NCBI GenBank assembly: GCA_963710715.1
Contig: CAVQBL010000016.1
Span: 310,001-374,000 of the forward strand
Source: CAVQBL01 sp963710715
GTDB taxonomy: Bacteria; Pseudomonadota; Gammaproteobacteria; DSM-16500
Length of the DNA stretch: 64,000 nt
Reading direction: 5' to 3'
Below the pieces are notes generated by a model. The model searched no databases. It saw only the letters and a list, made by a program, of their open reading frames with translations, and was not told where the DNA came from. Shown piece after piece: positions 17,318 to 27,193 of the stretch. Every line of letters starts with the position of its first letter. The stretch's first letter is position 1. The position numbers were made by a program, and so were the translations under genes.

Positions 17318-18139
17318 TCAAGAAGTTACTTTCACTGGAAATGGAGCTGTACTCGCTGCTGTATGAAGCGAGTACGTAGGAAATGGCATTTCAATATTAT
17401 GTTTTAAAAATTCAGTCTTAATTTCTGCCTGTAGTGCATTCTTTGCCTCTAAAATACTGTCTTTTTTTGTCCACACCGAAAATTGAATCTCAATTGCCTC
17501 AGGATTTAAATCAAGAATAGCAAAGAGTGGAGCAGGTTTTTGTAAGCAAAGAGGATTGTGGGTGGCAATGCCAAATAATATTTTTTTTAGATGATCGAGA
17601 TTTTCTTTATAAGCCACACCCATTTTAAAATCGAGACGTCGTGTGGAAAAATACGAAAAGTTGGTGACCGCTGATTTGATCAGCATTTCATTGGGTATGC
17701 GTACTAATGTGTTATCACTGGTACGGATTTGTACCGATAATAAGTCAACGGATATCACTTCACCTTGAACTTCATTTATTTTAATGGTATTACCAATTTC
17801 AAAAGGTTTTTCAGCAATAATAAAAATGCCACTGATAACATTAGAGATAGACGCTTGCGATGCGATACCAATGGCAATCGTTAAAATCCCAGTTGCACCT
17901 AGTAAGGTGCTCATGTGAAAGCCAAGCTGTTCGACAGCTGAAATAATAAATAATAAAAGTAGGAGATAAAAACTGAAGCGTCGTAATAAAACATTTTGAT
18001 GTACAGACAGTTGTGATTGTAGAACTTGAGAAAGGCCTTTGCTAACGAGTCGGGCGATGAAATAACCAGCGATAATTATGATGATAGCACGCGGTGTGGG
18101 GCCAATGTGAAATTCAGTCAAAATATCCGATATGCTCAT
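17318..18139 (-). CDS. mscS: MscS-family mechanosensitive channel
   Basis: The 273-residue protein has three N-terminal hydrophobic helices; the third and pore-lining region reads LLGATGILTIAIGIASQASISNVISGIF (given here only as the span around residues 80-107). The beta domain follows with KPFEIGNTIKINEVQGEV and the conserved IRTSDNTLVRIPNEML. Small-conductance channels release solutes on hypo-osmotic shock. It heads the rimB-rimK unit. Length is close to E. coli MscS. Confidence 0.9.
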   Translation of the reverse strand: MSISDILTEFHIGPTPRAIIIIIAGYFIARLVSKGLSQVLQSQLSVHQNVLLRRFSFYLLLLLFIISAVEQLGFHMSTLLGATGILTIAIGIASQASISNVISGIFIIAEKPFEIGNTIKINEVQGEVISVDLLSVQIRTSDNTLVRIPNEMLIKSAVTNFSYFSTRRLDFKMGVAYKENLDHLKKILFGIATHNPLCLQKPAPLFAILDLNPEAIEIQFSVWTKKDSILEAKNALQAEIKTEFLKHNIEMPFPTYSLHTAASTAPFPVKVTS

Positions 18140-18285
18140 TTTTTAAACAATTCCCTATATATGAGTTGATTTTCTATTCTGGGTGAAATAGTATTTTAAC
18201 ATACTTCTTTTTTTAAAAATGGCCAGTCCAGCTTAAAAGATAGTTAATTTTTAATCAAAGTAATTTATTTTTGAGGAGTAATGCA

Positions 18286-18678
18286 ATGAGTACAAGCGTG
18301 TTCTCACGGCTGTTAGCTGAACATCGAGAGGCTGCTAAATCATTATCACAAAATACATCACCGAATTCCTCTCCAGCTAGCACAGCAACTTCAGCTAGTT
18401 CAACTGATTCGAAAACATCAGAAACAGAAGAGGCGCCTCCCAAGTCATCAAATCGTGCATCTAGTAGCCCAGCGTGGGCTCCACACTTATATACAAGAAG
18501 CCCCAGCAAAACCAAAACATTCTCTGATGGTGAGCTCACATTCTACGTAGGATCTCCTCCTCCTTATGATTTAAGCTCAGTATCAAAAACTGTTAAAGAT
18601 GATGGTTTATCATCTAGCCCGACGGAGTTGGCATTGGTGCCAGAAGAGTCTTCTACAACTAGTGCTGCTCCTAAGTAG
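18286..18678 (+). CDS. Hypothetical Ser/Thr-rich disordered protein
   Basis: I recognise no domain in this 130-residue protein. It is dominated by Ser, Thr, Pro and Ala after a short helical N-terminus (MSTSVFSRLLAEHREAAKSL), with repeated SS pairs and a proline cluster (GSPPPYDLSS). The ATG at 18286 follows GAGGAG at good spacing; an ATG at 18281 runs into a stop at once. Disordered small proteins like this are common among secreted effectors of intracellular bacteria, but nothing here proves secretion. Confidence 0.55.
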   Translation: MSTSVFSRLLAEHREAAKSLSQNTSPNSSPASTATSASSTDSKTSETEEAPPKSSNRASSSPAWAPHLYTRSPSKTKTFSDGELTFYVGSPPPYDLSSVSKTVKDDGLSSSPTELALVPEESSTTSAAPK

Positions 18679-18727
18679 CAGCAGTTTAAGTGTCTGCATG
18701 TTACGTAGGGATAAAAGGATTTTACCC

Positions 18728-20662
18728 ATGCCAACGAAAACATATCCCGTTTCTCCAGAATTTGCTAAGCGCGCGTTTATCACTGAATCTCAATATCGAG
18801 ACATGTACGCGCGTTCACTCAATGATCCCGAACATTTTTGGGGCGAGCAAGCGCAAAAATTTATTACTTGGTTTCAACCCTTCGAAAAAGTATTTCGTGG
18901 TGGATTTAAAAACTTAGATGCAACATGGTTTGTGAATGGCAAATTAAATGCTTGTTACAATTGTGTCGACAGACATTTAGCAAAGCACGCGCAACAAACC
19001 GCAATTATTTGGGAAGGTGATGATCCTGCTGAAACGCTGCGTCTCACGTATCAAGAGTTGCATGAAAAAATTTGCCGCTTAGCAAATGTGTTAAAAAAGC
19101 ACGGCCTCAAAAAAGGTGATCGTGTTTGTATTTATTTGCCCATGATTCCTGAAGCTGTGATCGCAATGCTTGCGTGTGCTCGTATGGGTGTTGTGCATTC
19201 GGTTGTGTTTGGCGGGTTTTCTGCGGAATCATTAAAAAATCGTATTTTAGATGCAGATTGTAAATTAGTTATTACTGCAAATGAGGGAATGCGTGGCAAT
19301 AAACTGATTCCACTCAAACAAAATGTTGATACTGCTTTAAAAGAATGCCCAAACGTTAAAACAGTTATTGTCGTCAAGCGCACAAAAAATTCTGTCTCTT
19401 GGCAAAAACATCGCGATCATTGGTATCACGAAATCACAACAACTGTATCGGCTGAATGTGAACCGGAAATCATGGATGCAGATGATCCATTATTTATTCT
19501 CTATACTTCTGGTTCAACCGGAAAACCCAAAGGAATTTTGCATACTTTAGGTGGCTACTTAGTTTATGTTGCCATGACACATCATTATATTTTTAATTAT
19601 CATCCTGGAGATATTTATTGGTGCACAGCGGATGTGGGGTGGGTGACGGGGCATTCCTATTCTGTGTATGGTCCACTGGCCAATGGTGCGACAACATTAA
19701 TTTTTGAAGGTGTGCCACATTATCCAACTTTTTCGCGTTTTTGGGAAATTATCGATAAACATCAAGTTAATATTTTTTATACTGCGCCCACAGCAATTCG
19801 TGCATTACGACGCGAAGGAGATGAGTGGGTCACGCGCACGCGGCGTAAAAGTTTGCGATTACTCGGCACCGTAGGTGAGCCCATCAATCCCGATGTGTGG
19901 GAATGGTATTATCAAATTGTGGGTGAAAAACGTTGTCCTATTGTTGATACGTGGTGGCAAACAGAAACCGGAGGCATTTTAATTTCTCCTTTGCCCGGTG
20001 CAACACCACTGAAACCTGGATCAGCTGCATGGCCATTTTTTGGAATTGTTCCTGCAGTGGTTGATGAACACGGTAAAAAAGTTTCGGGTGACACCATGGG
20101 ATCCTTAATTATAAAACAAGCGTGGCCGGGGATGATGAAAACTATTTATGGCGATGCAGAGCGTTTTAAAGAGACGTATTTTAAAGAATTTCCTGGAAAT
20201 TATTTTACCGGTGATGATGCACGCTGCGATGAGGAAGGTTATTTTTGGATTACTGGTCGCAATGACGATGTATTAAAAATTTCTGCGCATCGCATTGGAA
20301 CGGGAGAAGTTGAAAGCGCTTTATTGCAACATGCTTCTGTTTCAGAAGCAGCCGTTGTTGCAGTGCCGCATGAAATTAAAGGCCACACGATATATGCATT
20401 TGTGACGCTCAAAGCCGGAGTAGTATCTACGAATGAATTAAAAAAAGCGCTCACGCAACAAGTGCGCAATTCTGTGGGCGCGATTGCTACTTTAGATTAT
20501 GTGCAATGGACAGATGCGCTACCCAAAACGCGGTCTGGAAAAATTATGCGACGTTTGTTGCGTAAAATTGCCAATAATGATTTAAAAGATCTAGGTGATC
20601 TCACTACATTGGCGGATCCACACGTTGTAGATAATTTAATTGCGAATCGTCTTATTACATGA
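18728..20662 (+). CDS. acs: Acetyl-CoA synthetase
   Basis: Acs activates acetate to acetyl-CoA via acetyl-AMP. At 644 residues it has the family's normal length. The P-loop-like motif LYTSGSTGKPKGILHT (about 260) is intact, as are DTWWQTETGG (about 408), YFTGDDARCDEEGYFWITGR (about 495-515) and the acetylatable lysine region SGKIMRRLLRKIA near the C-terminus. The start at 18728 matches known Acs N-termini and follows AAAGGA; a longer frame from 18599 only overlaps the upstream gene. Substrate could also be propionate, but the WWQTETG motif and length favour acetate. Confidence 0.92.
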   Translation: MPTKTYPVSPEFAKRAFITESQYRDMYARSLNDPEHFWGEQAQKFITWFQPFEKVFRGGFKNLDATWFVNGKLNACYNCVDRHLAKHAQQTAIIWEGDDPAETLRLTYQELHEKICRLANVLKKHGLKKGDRVCIYLPMIPEAVIAMLACARMGVVHSVVFGGFSAESLKNRILDADCKLVITANEGMRGNKLIPLKQNVDTALKECPNVKTVIVVKRTKNSVSWQKHRDHWYHEITTTVSAECEPEIMDADDPLFILYTSGSTGKPKGILHTLGGYLVYVAMTHHYIFNYHPGDIYWCTADVGWVTGHSYSVYGPLANGATTLIFEGVPHYPTFSRFWEIIDKHQVNIFYTAPTAIRALRREGDEWVTRTRRKSLRLLGTVGEPINPDVWEWYYQIVGEKRCPIVDTWWQTETGGILISPLPGATPLKPGSAAWPFFGIVPAVVDEHGKKVSGDTMGSLIIKQAWPGMMKTIYGDAERFKETYFKEFPGNYFTGDDARCDEEGYFWITGRNDDVLKISAHRIGTGEVESALLQHASVSEAAVVAVPHEIKGHTIYAFVTLKAGVVSTNELKKALTQQVRNSVGAIATLDYVQWTDALPKTRSGKIMRRLLRKIANNDLKDLGDLTTLADPHVVDNLIANRLIT

Positions 20663-20689
20663 ATTTCAGCAGTACAGTGAGCGTAGCCC

Positions 20690-20804
20690 CGTCATTGCGA
20701 GGACCCCTGCATGCTCTTAGCAGGGGGGCGAAGCAATCCAGGTGAGACGACAATGTTCCCCTGGATTGCTTCGCCCCATAAAAGGCATGGGGCTCGCAAT
20801 GACG
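20690..20804. repeat. Dispersed palindromic repeat, CGTCATTGCGAG family, copy 2
   Basis: The outer arms are CGTCATTGCGAGGAC and GGCTCGCAATGACG. Inside, GCGAAGCAATCCAGG pairs with CCTGGATTGCTTCGCCC and there is a CCCCTGC/GCAGGGG hairpin. It lies between acs and the aconitase gene. Confidence 0.9.
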
Positions 20805-20864
20805 GAGGAATAATTTGTGATAAAATAGAAAAATAAATCTCACCGCCACACAAGGAGCGTAACC

Positions 20865-22816
20865 ATGGCACAAAATATCACTCAAAAGCTTATTCAATCT
20901 CACTTGCTCGAAGGCGAGATGATCCCCGGAAAAGAAATCGCATTAAAAATCGATCAAACACTCTGCCAAGATGCAACAGGAACCTTGGTCATGTTAGAAC
21001 TCGAAGCGATGGGCCTTGATCGCGTCAAAACAGAAATTTCTGCGCAATATGTTGATCACAATCTCATTCAAGAAGATTATAAAAATGCAGATGATCATTT
21101 ATTTTTACACAGTGCTGCAGAGCGTTTTGGTGTGTGGTTTAGTCGTGCGGGTAATGGTGTCAGTCATCCCGTGCATATGGAATTTTTTGGTAAGCCGGGC
21201 AAAACGTTAGTGGGATCCGATAGCCATACTTGTGCGGCAGGTTGTATGGGGATGTTAGCAATTGGCGCGGGTGGCCTCGAAGTAGCGATGGCCATGGCGG
21301 GTCAGCCATTCTATGTCAAAATGCCCAAAGTATTTGGCGTGAAATTAACGGGGAAATTACCTGATTGGGTGAGTGCTAAAGATATTATTTTGGAAATGCT
21401 GCGTCGTCATAATGTCAAAGGCGGTGTAGATTGCGTGTTTGAATATTATGGCCCCGGATTAAAAAATCTGACCGCCATGGATCGCCATGTGATTGCAAAT
21501 ATGGGTGCAGAGTTGGGTGCTACCGGGACAGTGTTTCCCTCGGATAAAGAAACATTAAAATTTTTACAAAGCCAAGAACGTGCACACGATTGGCATGAGC
21601 TCGTTGCTGATAAAGGTGCGAAATATGATGTGCATGATGAAATTAATTTATCTGAACTTGAACCACTTATTGCTTTACCATCCAGTCCTGGAAAAGTTGT
21701 CCCTGTGCGTGAAGTCATAGGGCGTGAAATTTATCAAGCGTATATTGGTTCTTCTGCAAATCCAGGCTATCGCGATTTTGCAATGTCAGCATTAATGGTC
21801 AAAGGTCGGGATGTACATCCCGCATGTATCGTTTGATATTAATCCAAGCTCACGCAATCAATTAGAAGATTTAGCTAACAGTGGATTGCTGGGAGATTTG
21901 ATTCATGCGGGTGCGCGAGTTCATCAAGCCGGTTGTAATGGTTGTATCGGCATGGGGCAAGCGCCTGCTACAGGAAAAAATAGTTTACGCACTGTGCCGA
22001 GAAATTTTCCCGGGCGTTCAGGAACAGAGGAAGACAGTGTTTATCTTTGCAGCCCAGAAACGGCAACAGCTTCCGCTTTAAAAGGCGTGATTACAGATCC
22101 TCGCGGGCTTGGAATTTCCTTATCCTAAAGTAAAATTGCCAAAAAAACCGGTGATTAATAAAGAAATGATGCAAGCACCCATCGCACATGCAGAAGCAAG
22201 AAAAATAAATTTAGTTAAAGGACCGAATATTGCTTCCATTCCTGTGCTGCACCCCTTGCCACAAGATTTTAAATTGCCCGTAATGCTAAAAGTGGGTGAT
22301 AACATTTCTACCGATGAAATTTTACCTGCCGGTGCACGCGTGTTGCCGTATCGCAGTAATATTCCCAAAATCAGTGAATTTGCTTTTGATATGGTTGATG
22401 AAACATATCATAAACGCGCACAAGCACTGCATAATGTAGGTGGTCATGCCATTATTGGGGGTGAAAATTATGGCCAAGGCTCAAGTCGTGAACACGCAGC
22501 ATTAGCGCCGCGGTATTTAGGTTTGCATTTAGTGATCGCAAAAAGTTTTGCGCGTATTCATTGGCAAAACCTCATCAATTTTGGCATTTTACCCGTCACA
22601 TTTGTTAATCCAGAGGATTATCAAAAGATTAATCAAGATGATGTCATTGTAATAAAAAATGTTCCGCAAGCAATTCGAAATGGGAATGAGTTATCTGCAA
22701 CGATTGAAAATAAAAATATGACTTTTAAGCTGCAGCACAAATTATCCCCACGTCAGCTCGAAATTTTACTCGATGGCGGGTTAATTAATTGGGTGAAAAA
22801 AACAAAGGGAAAATGA
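20865..22816 (+). CDS. Aconitate hydratase, Aquifex-type, two frameshifts in the assembly
   Basis: The three reading segments 20865-21836, 21811-22128 and 22109-22816 together form one aconitase that interconverts citrate and isocitrate. Removing one C from the CCC at 21819-21821 and one G from the GGG at 22105-22107 gives a continuous 649-residue protein, the usual size of the short putative-aconitase (Aquifex-type) group. Cluster cysteines are visible in SDSHTCAAGCMGM and in AGCNGCIGMG, and the swivel domain has GGENYGQGSSREHAAL. No residues are missing at the junctions, so base-calling errors are likelier than true decay. The stop abuts the gcdH ATG, suggesting cotranscription. Confidence 0.85.
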
Positions 22817-24007
22817 ATGGCGAGCAAAAAAAAACAGCAACCCGCATTCCAATGGGATGATCCATTTTTTTTCGATGAACAGTTAAGCGAAGAAGAACGC
22901 ATGATACGTGATAGTGCACGTGATTATGCACAAAAAAAATTACAGCCACGCGTTATAGAAGCTTTTCACAACGAACATTTTGATCGTAATATCATGACTG
23001 AAATGGGGCAAGCGGGGTTTTTAGGTGCCACTATTCAGGGTTATGGCTGCGCTGGAATTAATTATGTCGCTTACGGATTATTGATACGTGAAATTGAACG
23101 CGTTGATTCCGGTTATCGTTCTGCATTGAGTGTGCAATCCAGTTTAGCGATGCACGCAATTTATAAATATGGTTCGAAAGTGCAATGCCAAAAATATTTG
23201 CCCAAAATGGCAAAAGGAGAATGGATTGGCTGTTTTGGTTTGACGGAACCTAATCACGGTTCCGATGCGGCAGCCATGGACACACGTGCTAAATCAGTTA
23301 AAGGCGGTTATGTGTTGAAGGGCACAAAAATGTGGATCACGAATTCGCCATTAGCAGATGTTTTTATTGTGTGGGCGAAAAATGATGAAGGCCGCATTCG
23401 TGGGTTTATTTTAGAAAAAGACATGAAAGGATTATCCGCGCCAGTCATGCACGGCAAATTAAGTTTGCGTATTTCTGTCACGGGCGAAATTGTGATGGAA
23501 GATGTATTCGTTCCAGCAGAAAATGAATTACCCGATGCTGATGGTTTATCGGGGCCATTAGGTTGTTTAGACAATGCGCGTTATGGTATTGCCTGGGGTG
23601 CGCTGGGTGCAGCAGAATTTTGTTGGCACGCCGCAAGGCAGTATGTTTTAGATCGACAACAATTTGGTAAACCACTTGCAGCGAATCAATTAATTCAATT
23701 AAAACTTGCTAACATGCAAACGCAAATTTCATTAGCACTGCAAGGATGCTTACGCGCAGGACGCTTAAAAGAACAAGGCCATGCAGCAACGCCACTTTTT
23801 TCTCTTATTAAACGTAATTCTTCGCTAGTTGCTCTGGACGTCGCACGCGAAGCACGCGATATGCATGGGGGTAACGGTATTATGGAAGAATTTCATGTCA
23901 TGCGTCACATGTTAAATCTCGAAACCGTCAAAACCTACGAAGGCACGGCAGATATTCATGCATTAATTCTAGGTCAGGCGCAGACGGGGATTCAGGCGTT
24001 TAAATAA
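22817..24007 (+). CDS. gcdH: Glutaryl-CoA dehydrogenase-like acyl-CoA dehydrogenase
   Basis: This 396-residue flavoprotein has the acyl-CoA dehydrogenase architecture. Motifs include CFGLTEPNHGSDAAAMDTRA (about 137-156), the FAD-contacting KMWITNSPLADVFIVWAK and the catalytic glutamate in KTYEGTADIHALILG near the C-terminus. The last motif and the RIRGFILEKDMKGL region are typical of glutaryl-CoA dehydrogenase, which makes crotonyl-CoA in lysine and tryptophan breakdown. The ATG follows the aconitase stop directly. No partner genes of lysine catabolism are nearby, so the substrate is inferred from motifs alone. Confidence 0.85.
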   Translation: MASKKKQQPAFQWDDPFFFDEQLSEEERMIRDSARDYAQKKLQPRVIEAFHNEHFDRNIMTEMGQAGFLGATIQGYGCAGINYVAYGLLIREIERVDSGYRSALSVQSSLAMHAIYKYGSKVQCQKYLPKMAKGEWIGCFGLTEPNHGSDAAAMDTRAKSVKGGYVLKGTKMWITNSPLADVFIVWAKNDEGRIRGFILEKDMKGLSAPVMHGKLSLRISVTGEIVMEDVFVPAENELPDADGLSGPLGCLDNARYGIAWGALGAAEFCWHAARQYVLDRQQFGKPLAANQLIQLKLANMQTQISLALQGCLRAGRLKEQGHAATPLFSLIKRNSSLVALDVAREARDMHGGNGIMEEFHVMRHMLNLETVKTYEGTADIHALILGQAQTGIQAFK

Positions 24008-24074
24008 GGAATGAAGATCTAAATCATCTGCTCAGGATAAAATAAATAAGCCAGTGTTTTTTGAGCGTCGCTGT

Positions 24075-24482
24075 TTATTTTGTCATGAGAGATGGCGCAC
24101 CAGGTTGATGTACTTCTGGTACTGCGTGGGGTAACAAAACTTTTTCGCTACCTAATTTTTCAAAGCTAACAGGAGCATGGAAGTATATTATCTCATGTTG
24201 ACGCTGCCGTTCAGCTGTTTGTTTTTGACTATGAACTAAGTCAGGCTCTTTTGTATCCGCGGGCACGTCCTCGCCTGTTAGTAGGCGGCCTAGGCAAGCA
24301 TAGCTGCTAACGGGCGGGTTTTCCACGGCAACGTCCGCCGATTGATTTTCTGCCGGTAAATTGATTGCAGCACCCGTGTGTGAATGTGGGTATTTGAGTT
24401 TCGGCGCAAATTCCTCAACAGGTTCTTTAGGGCTGTAGCAATAATAATTAACAAATGCTTTTATACTCGCACTGAAACCCAT
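24075..24482 (-). CDS. Hypothetical protein, low-complexity
   Basis: I do not recognise this 135-residue protein. It begins with a short hydrophobic-aromatic stretch (FSASIKAFVNYYCYSPKEPV), then is polar and Pro/Glu-rich with no predicted domain. A GGGAG ribosome site lies about eight bases before the ATG at 24482. It stands alone between gcdH and gene debris. The small size and disorder resemble other orphan proteins in the window. Confidence 0.5.
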   Translation of the reverse strand: MGFSASIKAFVNYYCYSPKEPVEEFAPKLKYPHSHTGAAINLPAENQSADVAVENPPVSSYACLGRLLTGEDVPADTKEPDLVHSQKQTAERQRQHEIIYFHAPVSFEKLGSEKVLLPHAVPEVHQPGAPSLMTK

Positions 24483-24575
24483 GTCCTTTTCTCCCTTGTA
24501 TCAGTGTTAGAGGCTAACTGAACAATATTCTACTCACTATACAGTAAAATATTAGCAAGCTCATCCAGTGTGGCA

Positions 24576-24856
24576 ATATCTTCTAATGAAAATAGATTTG
24601 GTAATTTATTTGAGAACGAAAGATGATATGGAAATAGATTTGATAGTAGAGTGCCCTGGTAAGCTACCTCTCTTTATTGAAATAAAAAGCTCAACTGAGG
24701 TTAAAAAAGAAGACATAAGTGGGTTTTGCAAAAATAACCAAAGAATTTGGGGATTGCCAAGCTATTTGTATTTCACAAGATCCTTTTAAGAAAAAATTTG
24801 GTCATGTGACACTGTTTCCTTGGCAAGAAGGGGTTAAAGAATTTTTTTATAGTTAA
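24576..24856 (+). pseudogene. DUF4143 ATPase, C-terminal remnant
   Basis: Pieces of the C-terminal DUF4143 domain of a AAA ATPase remain. FGNLFEN (family NLFE element) is read in one frame near 24590, then after a deletion YLRTKDDMEIDLIVE and LPLFIEIKSSTEV, the nuclease-fold D...E.K pattern, follow in a second frame. One extra T in the TTTT at 24724-24727 shifts the end, which then reads on to VTLFPWQEGVKEFFYS and a stop at 24856. The ATPase domain is absent. This is debris of a gene family common in host-associated bacteria. Confidence 0.7.
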
Positions 24857-24898
24857 CTATTAAAGTTATTTTTTATGCTGTAAATTTCAACCTTTTTT

Positions 24899-24934
24899 CC
24901 CTCTCCCGCAGTGTTCTTTGCTGCGGGTGAGGGG
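24899..24934. repeat. Short palindromic repeat, GGGTGAGGG family
   Basis: CCCTCTCCCGCAG pairs with CTGCGGGTGAGGGG around a nine-base loop. It shares outer arms with the repeat at 15718-15796 and separates gene debris from the next gene. Confidence 0.65.
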
Positions 24935-24989
24935 CTTAAGGTAACCTCCCTCCTTTTTCAAAGGGAATGAGTACGCCAAATAGGTTTCG

Positions 24990-25415
24990 TTACTGTCTCT
25001 TTATAGGCGGTAGGTGAATACCATTCTGATTTTTTGGAGTTACCGTCGCCTGTTGTGGTTGTGGTAGACTCGGGAGAAAATGCCTCATCCTGTTGCTAGG
25101 TTTATGGGGCGCATTCTGCTTCGGGTAGCTTTTTCTAGGAAAGAGATAAGGAAGATTGGCACTTTTTTCTTCTTTTCCTTTTTCCTCGGGTTGTTGCTGG
25201 GTGTTTTGTCGTGGTTGTTTGGATAAAACTGGCAATTTGCTATCATTATCTGCAGTTTCCAAACCTTCTAGCGCATCTTGATCGACTGGATCTGGTTTTA
25301 TCAATAATAACATCGGATCTCGACCGCGACCTTGTTCCATTGCTATTAATTCATCTGTACTAAGCCTCCACTGAGATTGCTTAATGCTCAAGGGAGTTAG
25401 TTTATTGCTACGCAT
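24990..25415 (-). CDS. Hypothetical Pro/Gln-rich protein
   Basis: I recognise no domain in this 141-residue protein. The first 50 residues look folded (LSTDELIAMEQGRGRDPMLL); the remainder is rich in Pro, Gln, Lys and Asn, with the segments LPSLPQPQQATVTP and IHLPPIKRQ near the end. No signal peptide is seen. The start at 25415 is preceded by a GAGG-like site. It is divergent from the ATPase gene at 25658. Confidence 0.5.
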   Translation of the reverse strand: MRSNKLTPLSIKQSQWRLSTDELIAMEQGRGRDPMLLLIKPDPVDQDALEGLETADNDSKLPVLSKQPRQNTQQQPEEKGKEEKSANLPYLFPRKSYPKQNAPHKPSNRMRHFLPSLPQPQQATVTPKNQNGIHLPPIKRQ

Positions 25416-25451
25416 GTTTATTTCCTCGTTTTGTGTAATATTAGGTGGTTA

Positions 25452-25488
25452 ATTACCTCCTTATTTTTTAGTATTATTAGGAGGTAAT
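25452..25488. repeat. Inverted repeat in a divergent intergenic region
   Basis: ATTACCTCC at 25452-25460 is the exact reverse complement of GGAGGTAAT at 25480-25488, with a 19-base AT-rich loop. It lies between the start of the gene at 25415 and the divergent ATPase at 25658, so an operator role is possible but unproven. Confidence 0.45.
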
Positions 25489-25657
25489 ATTATACACGGA
25501 AAATATTCATAAATGTTAATATTGTGTAATTTTTTGCCCTCTTCTCTTGGTGGGCTTCACTCCGATTTTGGCGTCTACAAAAAACGAACAATAGCGCCAA
25601 ATTGACAATTGTTATTTTAGCGCTATAATCATACATTTAATACTTGATAGAGTAGTT

Positions 25658-27088
25658 ATGTCGTTATTTATTGGCCGAAAAGATGAAATCAGCCTGCTTC
25701 GTGGATTGCTTGAAAAGAACTCTGCTAGTCTTGCAGTAATATATGGTCGTCGACGCATTGGTAAAAGCCGTCTAGTCGAGGAGTTTGCTCGAGGATTAAA
25801 AATATATTCCTTCGCAGGGCTGTCACCAAGGCCTCAACTGACCATGCAAGGTCAGCTCGATGAATTTTCTCGGCAAATGTCTCGTGAAATTGTGACTCAA
25901 AATAAGTCATTTATTGACTGGGGCGATGCATTTTTGGAGTTATCACGACATGTAAAACAGGGTCAAATTATTTTGTTTTTTGATGAAATTACCTGGCTTG
26001 GAAGTTGTGACCCTGACTTTCTTGGTAAACTAAAAATTGCGTGGGATACACAGTTTAAAAAAAATGACCGTCTGATTTTAATATTGTGTGGTTCGGTTTC
26101 AGCATGGATAGACAAAAATATTCTTTCAAATACCGGATTTTATGGCCGTATTTCTTTGAAAATGCACCTCAAGGAGCTCCCTATAAAAGACTGTAATTTA
26201 TTTTGGGTGAATAAGCAGAACAAGACGTCAGCACATGATAAATTAAAAATATTGTCTGTAACTGGCGGGGTACCAAAGTATCTTGAAGAAGTTAAAGTAA
26301 AATGTTCTTCTGAAGAAAACATCAAGCAATTATGTTTTTCTGAATCAGGGTTGCTATTCAATGATTTTGACTATATTTTTTCAGCGCTTCTTCAAAGAGA
26401 AAGTGAATATTATGAGAAAATTATTCATTTGTTGGGTGAAAAAAGGCTAGAGCAAAACGAAATAACAGATAAGCTCTCTACAGAAAGTGGAGGATTTATA
26501 TCGTCATATCTAGATGAACTAGTTGTTTCGGGCTTTATCGATAGGGATTATACATGGCATATTAAAACTGGTCAGATATCCAAATTAAGCCAGTATCGTT
26601 TAAGTGATAATTACCTCCGATTTTATTTAAAATATATCAAACCAAACATTCAAAAAATTCTTACCGGACAATTTAAGCATCACTCTCTAAGTGCATTGTC
26701 CGGTTGGTCATCCATTATGGGTTTTCAAATTGAAAATCTTGTTCTTAATAATCGTCACGATATTAAAGAGAAAATAGGCATTTATAATGATGAGGTTGTT
26801 TGCGATAATCCTTATTTTCAGAGAAAAACAGCAAGACAAAAAGGTTGTCAAATTGACTACATGATACAAACAAAATTCGGAAACCTCTTTATTTGTGAAG
26901 TTAAGTTTAGTCGAAGTACTATCAGAGTTGATGTGATTGAAGATGTCCAAGAGAAAATAAAAAGACTTTCAATTCCAAGAAATTTTTCAATAAAACCTGT
27001 TCTTATTCATGCAAGCGAAGTGCATGATGATGTTATCGATAAAGATTATTTTTCTAAAATAATCGATCTTTCTGAGCTATTTGATTAG
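25658..27088 (+). CDS. Archaeal-type AAA ATPase with DUF234 nuclease-like domain
   Basis: This 476-residue protein has an N-terminal STAND-like ATPase domain: Walker A IYGRRRIGKSRLVEEF (about 28) and Walker B ILFFDEITWLG (about 108). A winged-helix region follows (LSTESGGFISSYLDELVVSG). The C-terminal DUF234 domain carries QIDYMIQTKFGNLFICEVKF, the D...ExK pattern of PD-(D/E)xK nucleases, with the aspartate and ExK residues present. Relatives are widespread in archaea and in symbiotic bacteria as solitary genes of unknown role, possibly in defence. It is complete, in contrast to the DUF4143 remnant 0.8 kb upstream. Confidence 0.8.
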   Translation: MSLFIGRKDEISLLRGLLEKNSASLAVIYGRRRIGKSRLVEEFARGLKIYSFAGLSPRPQLTMQGQLDEFSRQMSREIVTQNKSFIDWGDAFLELSRHVKQGQIILFFDEITWLGSCDPDFLGKLKIAWDTQFKKNDRLILILCGSVSAWIDKNILSNTGFYGRISLKMHLKELPIKDCNLFWVNKQNKTSAHDKLKILSVTGGVPKYLEEVKVKCSSEENIKQLCFSESGLLFNDFDYIFSALLQRESEYYEKIIHLLGEKRLEQNEITDKLSTESGGFISSYLDELVVSGFIDRDYTWHIKTGQISKLSQYRLSDNYLRFYLKYIKPNIQKILTGQFKHHSLSALSGWSSIMGFQIENLVLNNRHDIKEKIGIYNDEVVCDNPYFQRKTARQKGCQIDYMIQTKFGNLFICEVKFSRSTIRVDVIEDVQEKIKRLSIPRNFSIKPVLIHASEVHDDVIDKDYFSKIIDLSELFD

Positions 27089-27193
27089 CTGACGTGTTGA
27101 GAGGAGCTAGCTCTGGCTACCTTGGCAACAAATCGACACTATTTTTCTTAAAAATGATGTAAAATGAAACATTCTGGAATCAAAGAGGCAGCA

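Noticed and set aside
24857..24989. Terminator after the DUF4143 remnant
   Set aside because: The GC-rich hairpin at 24899-24934 lacks a following T-run and matches a dispersed repeat family, so it is listed as a repeat.
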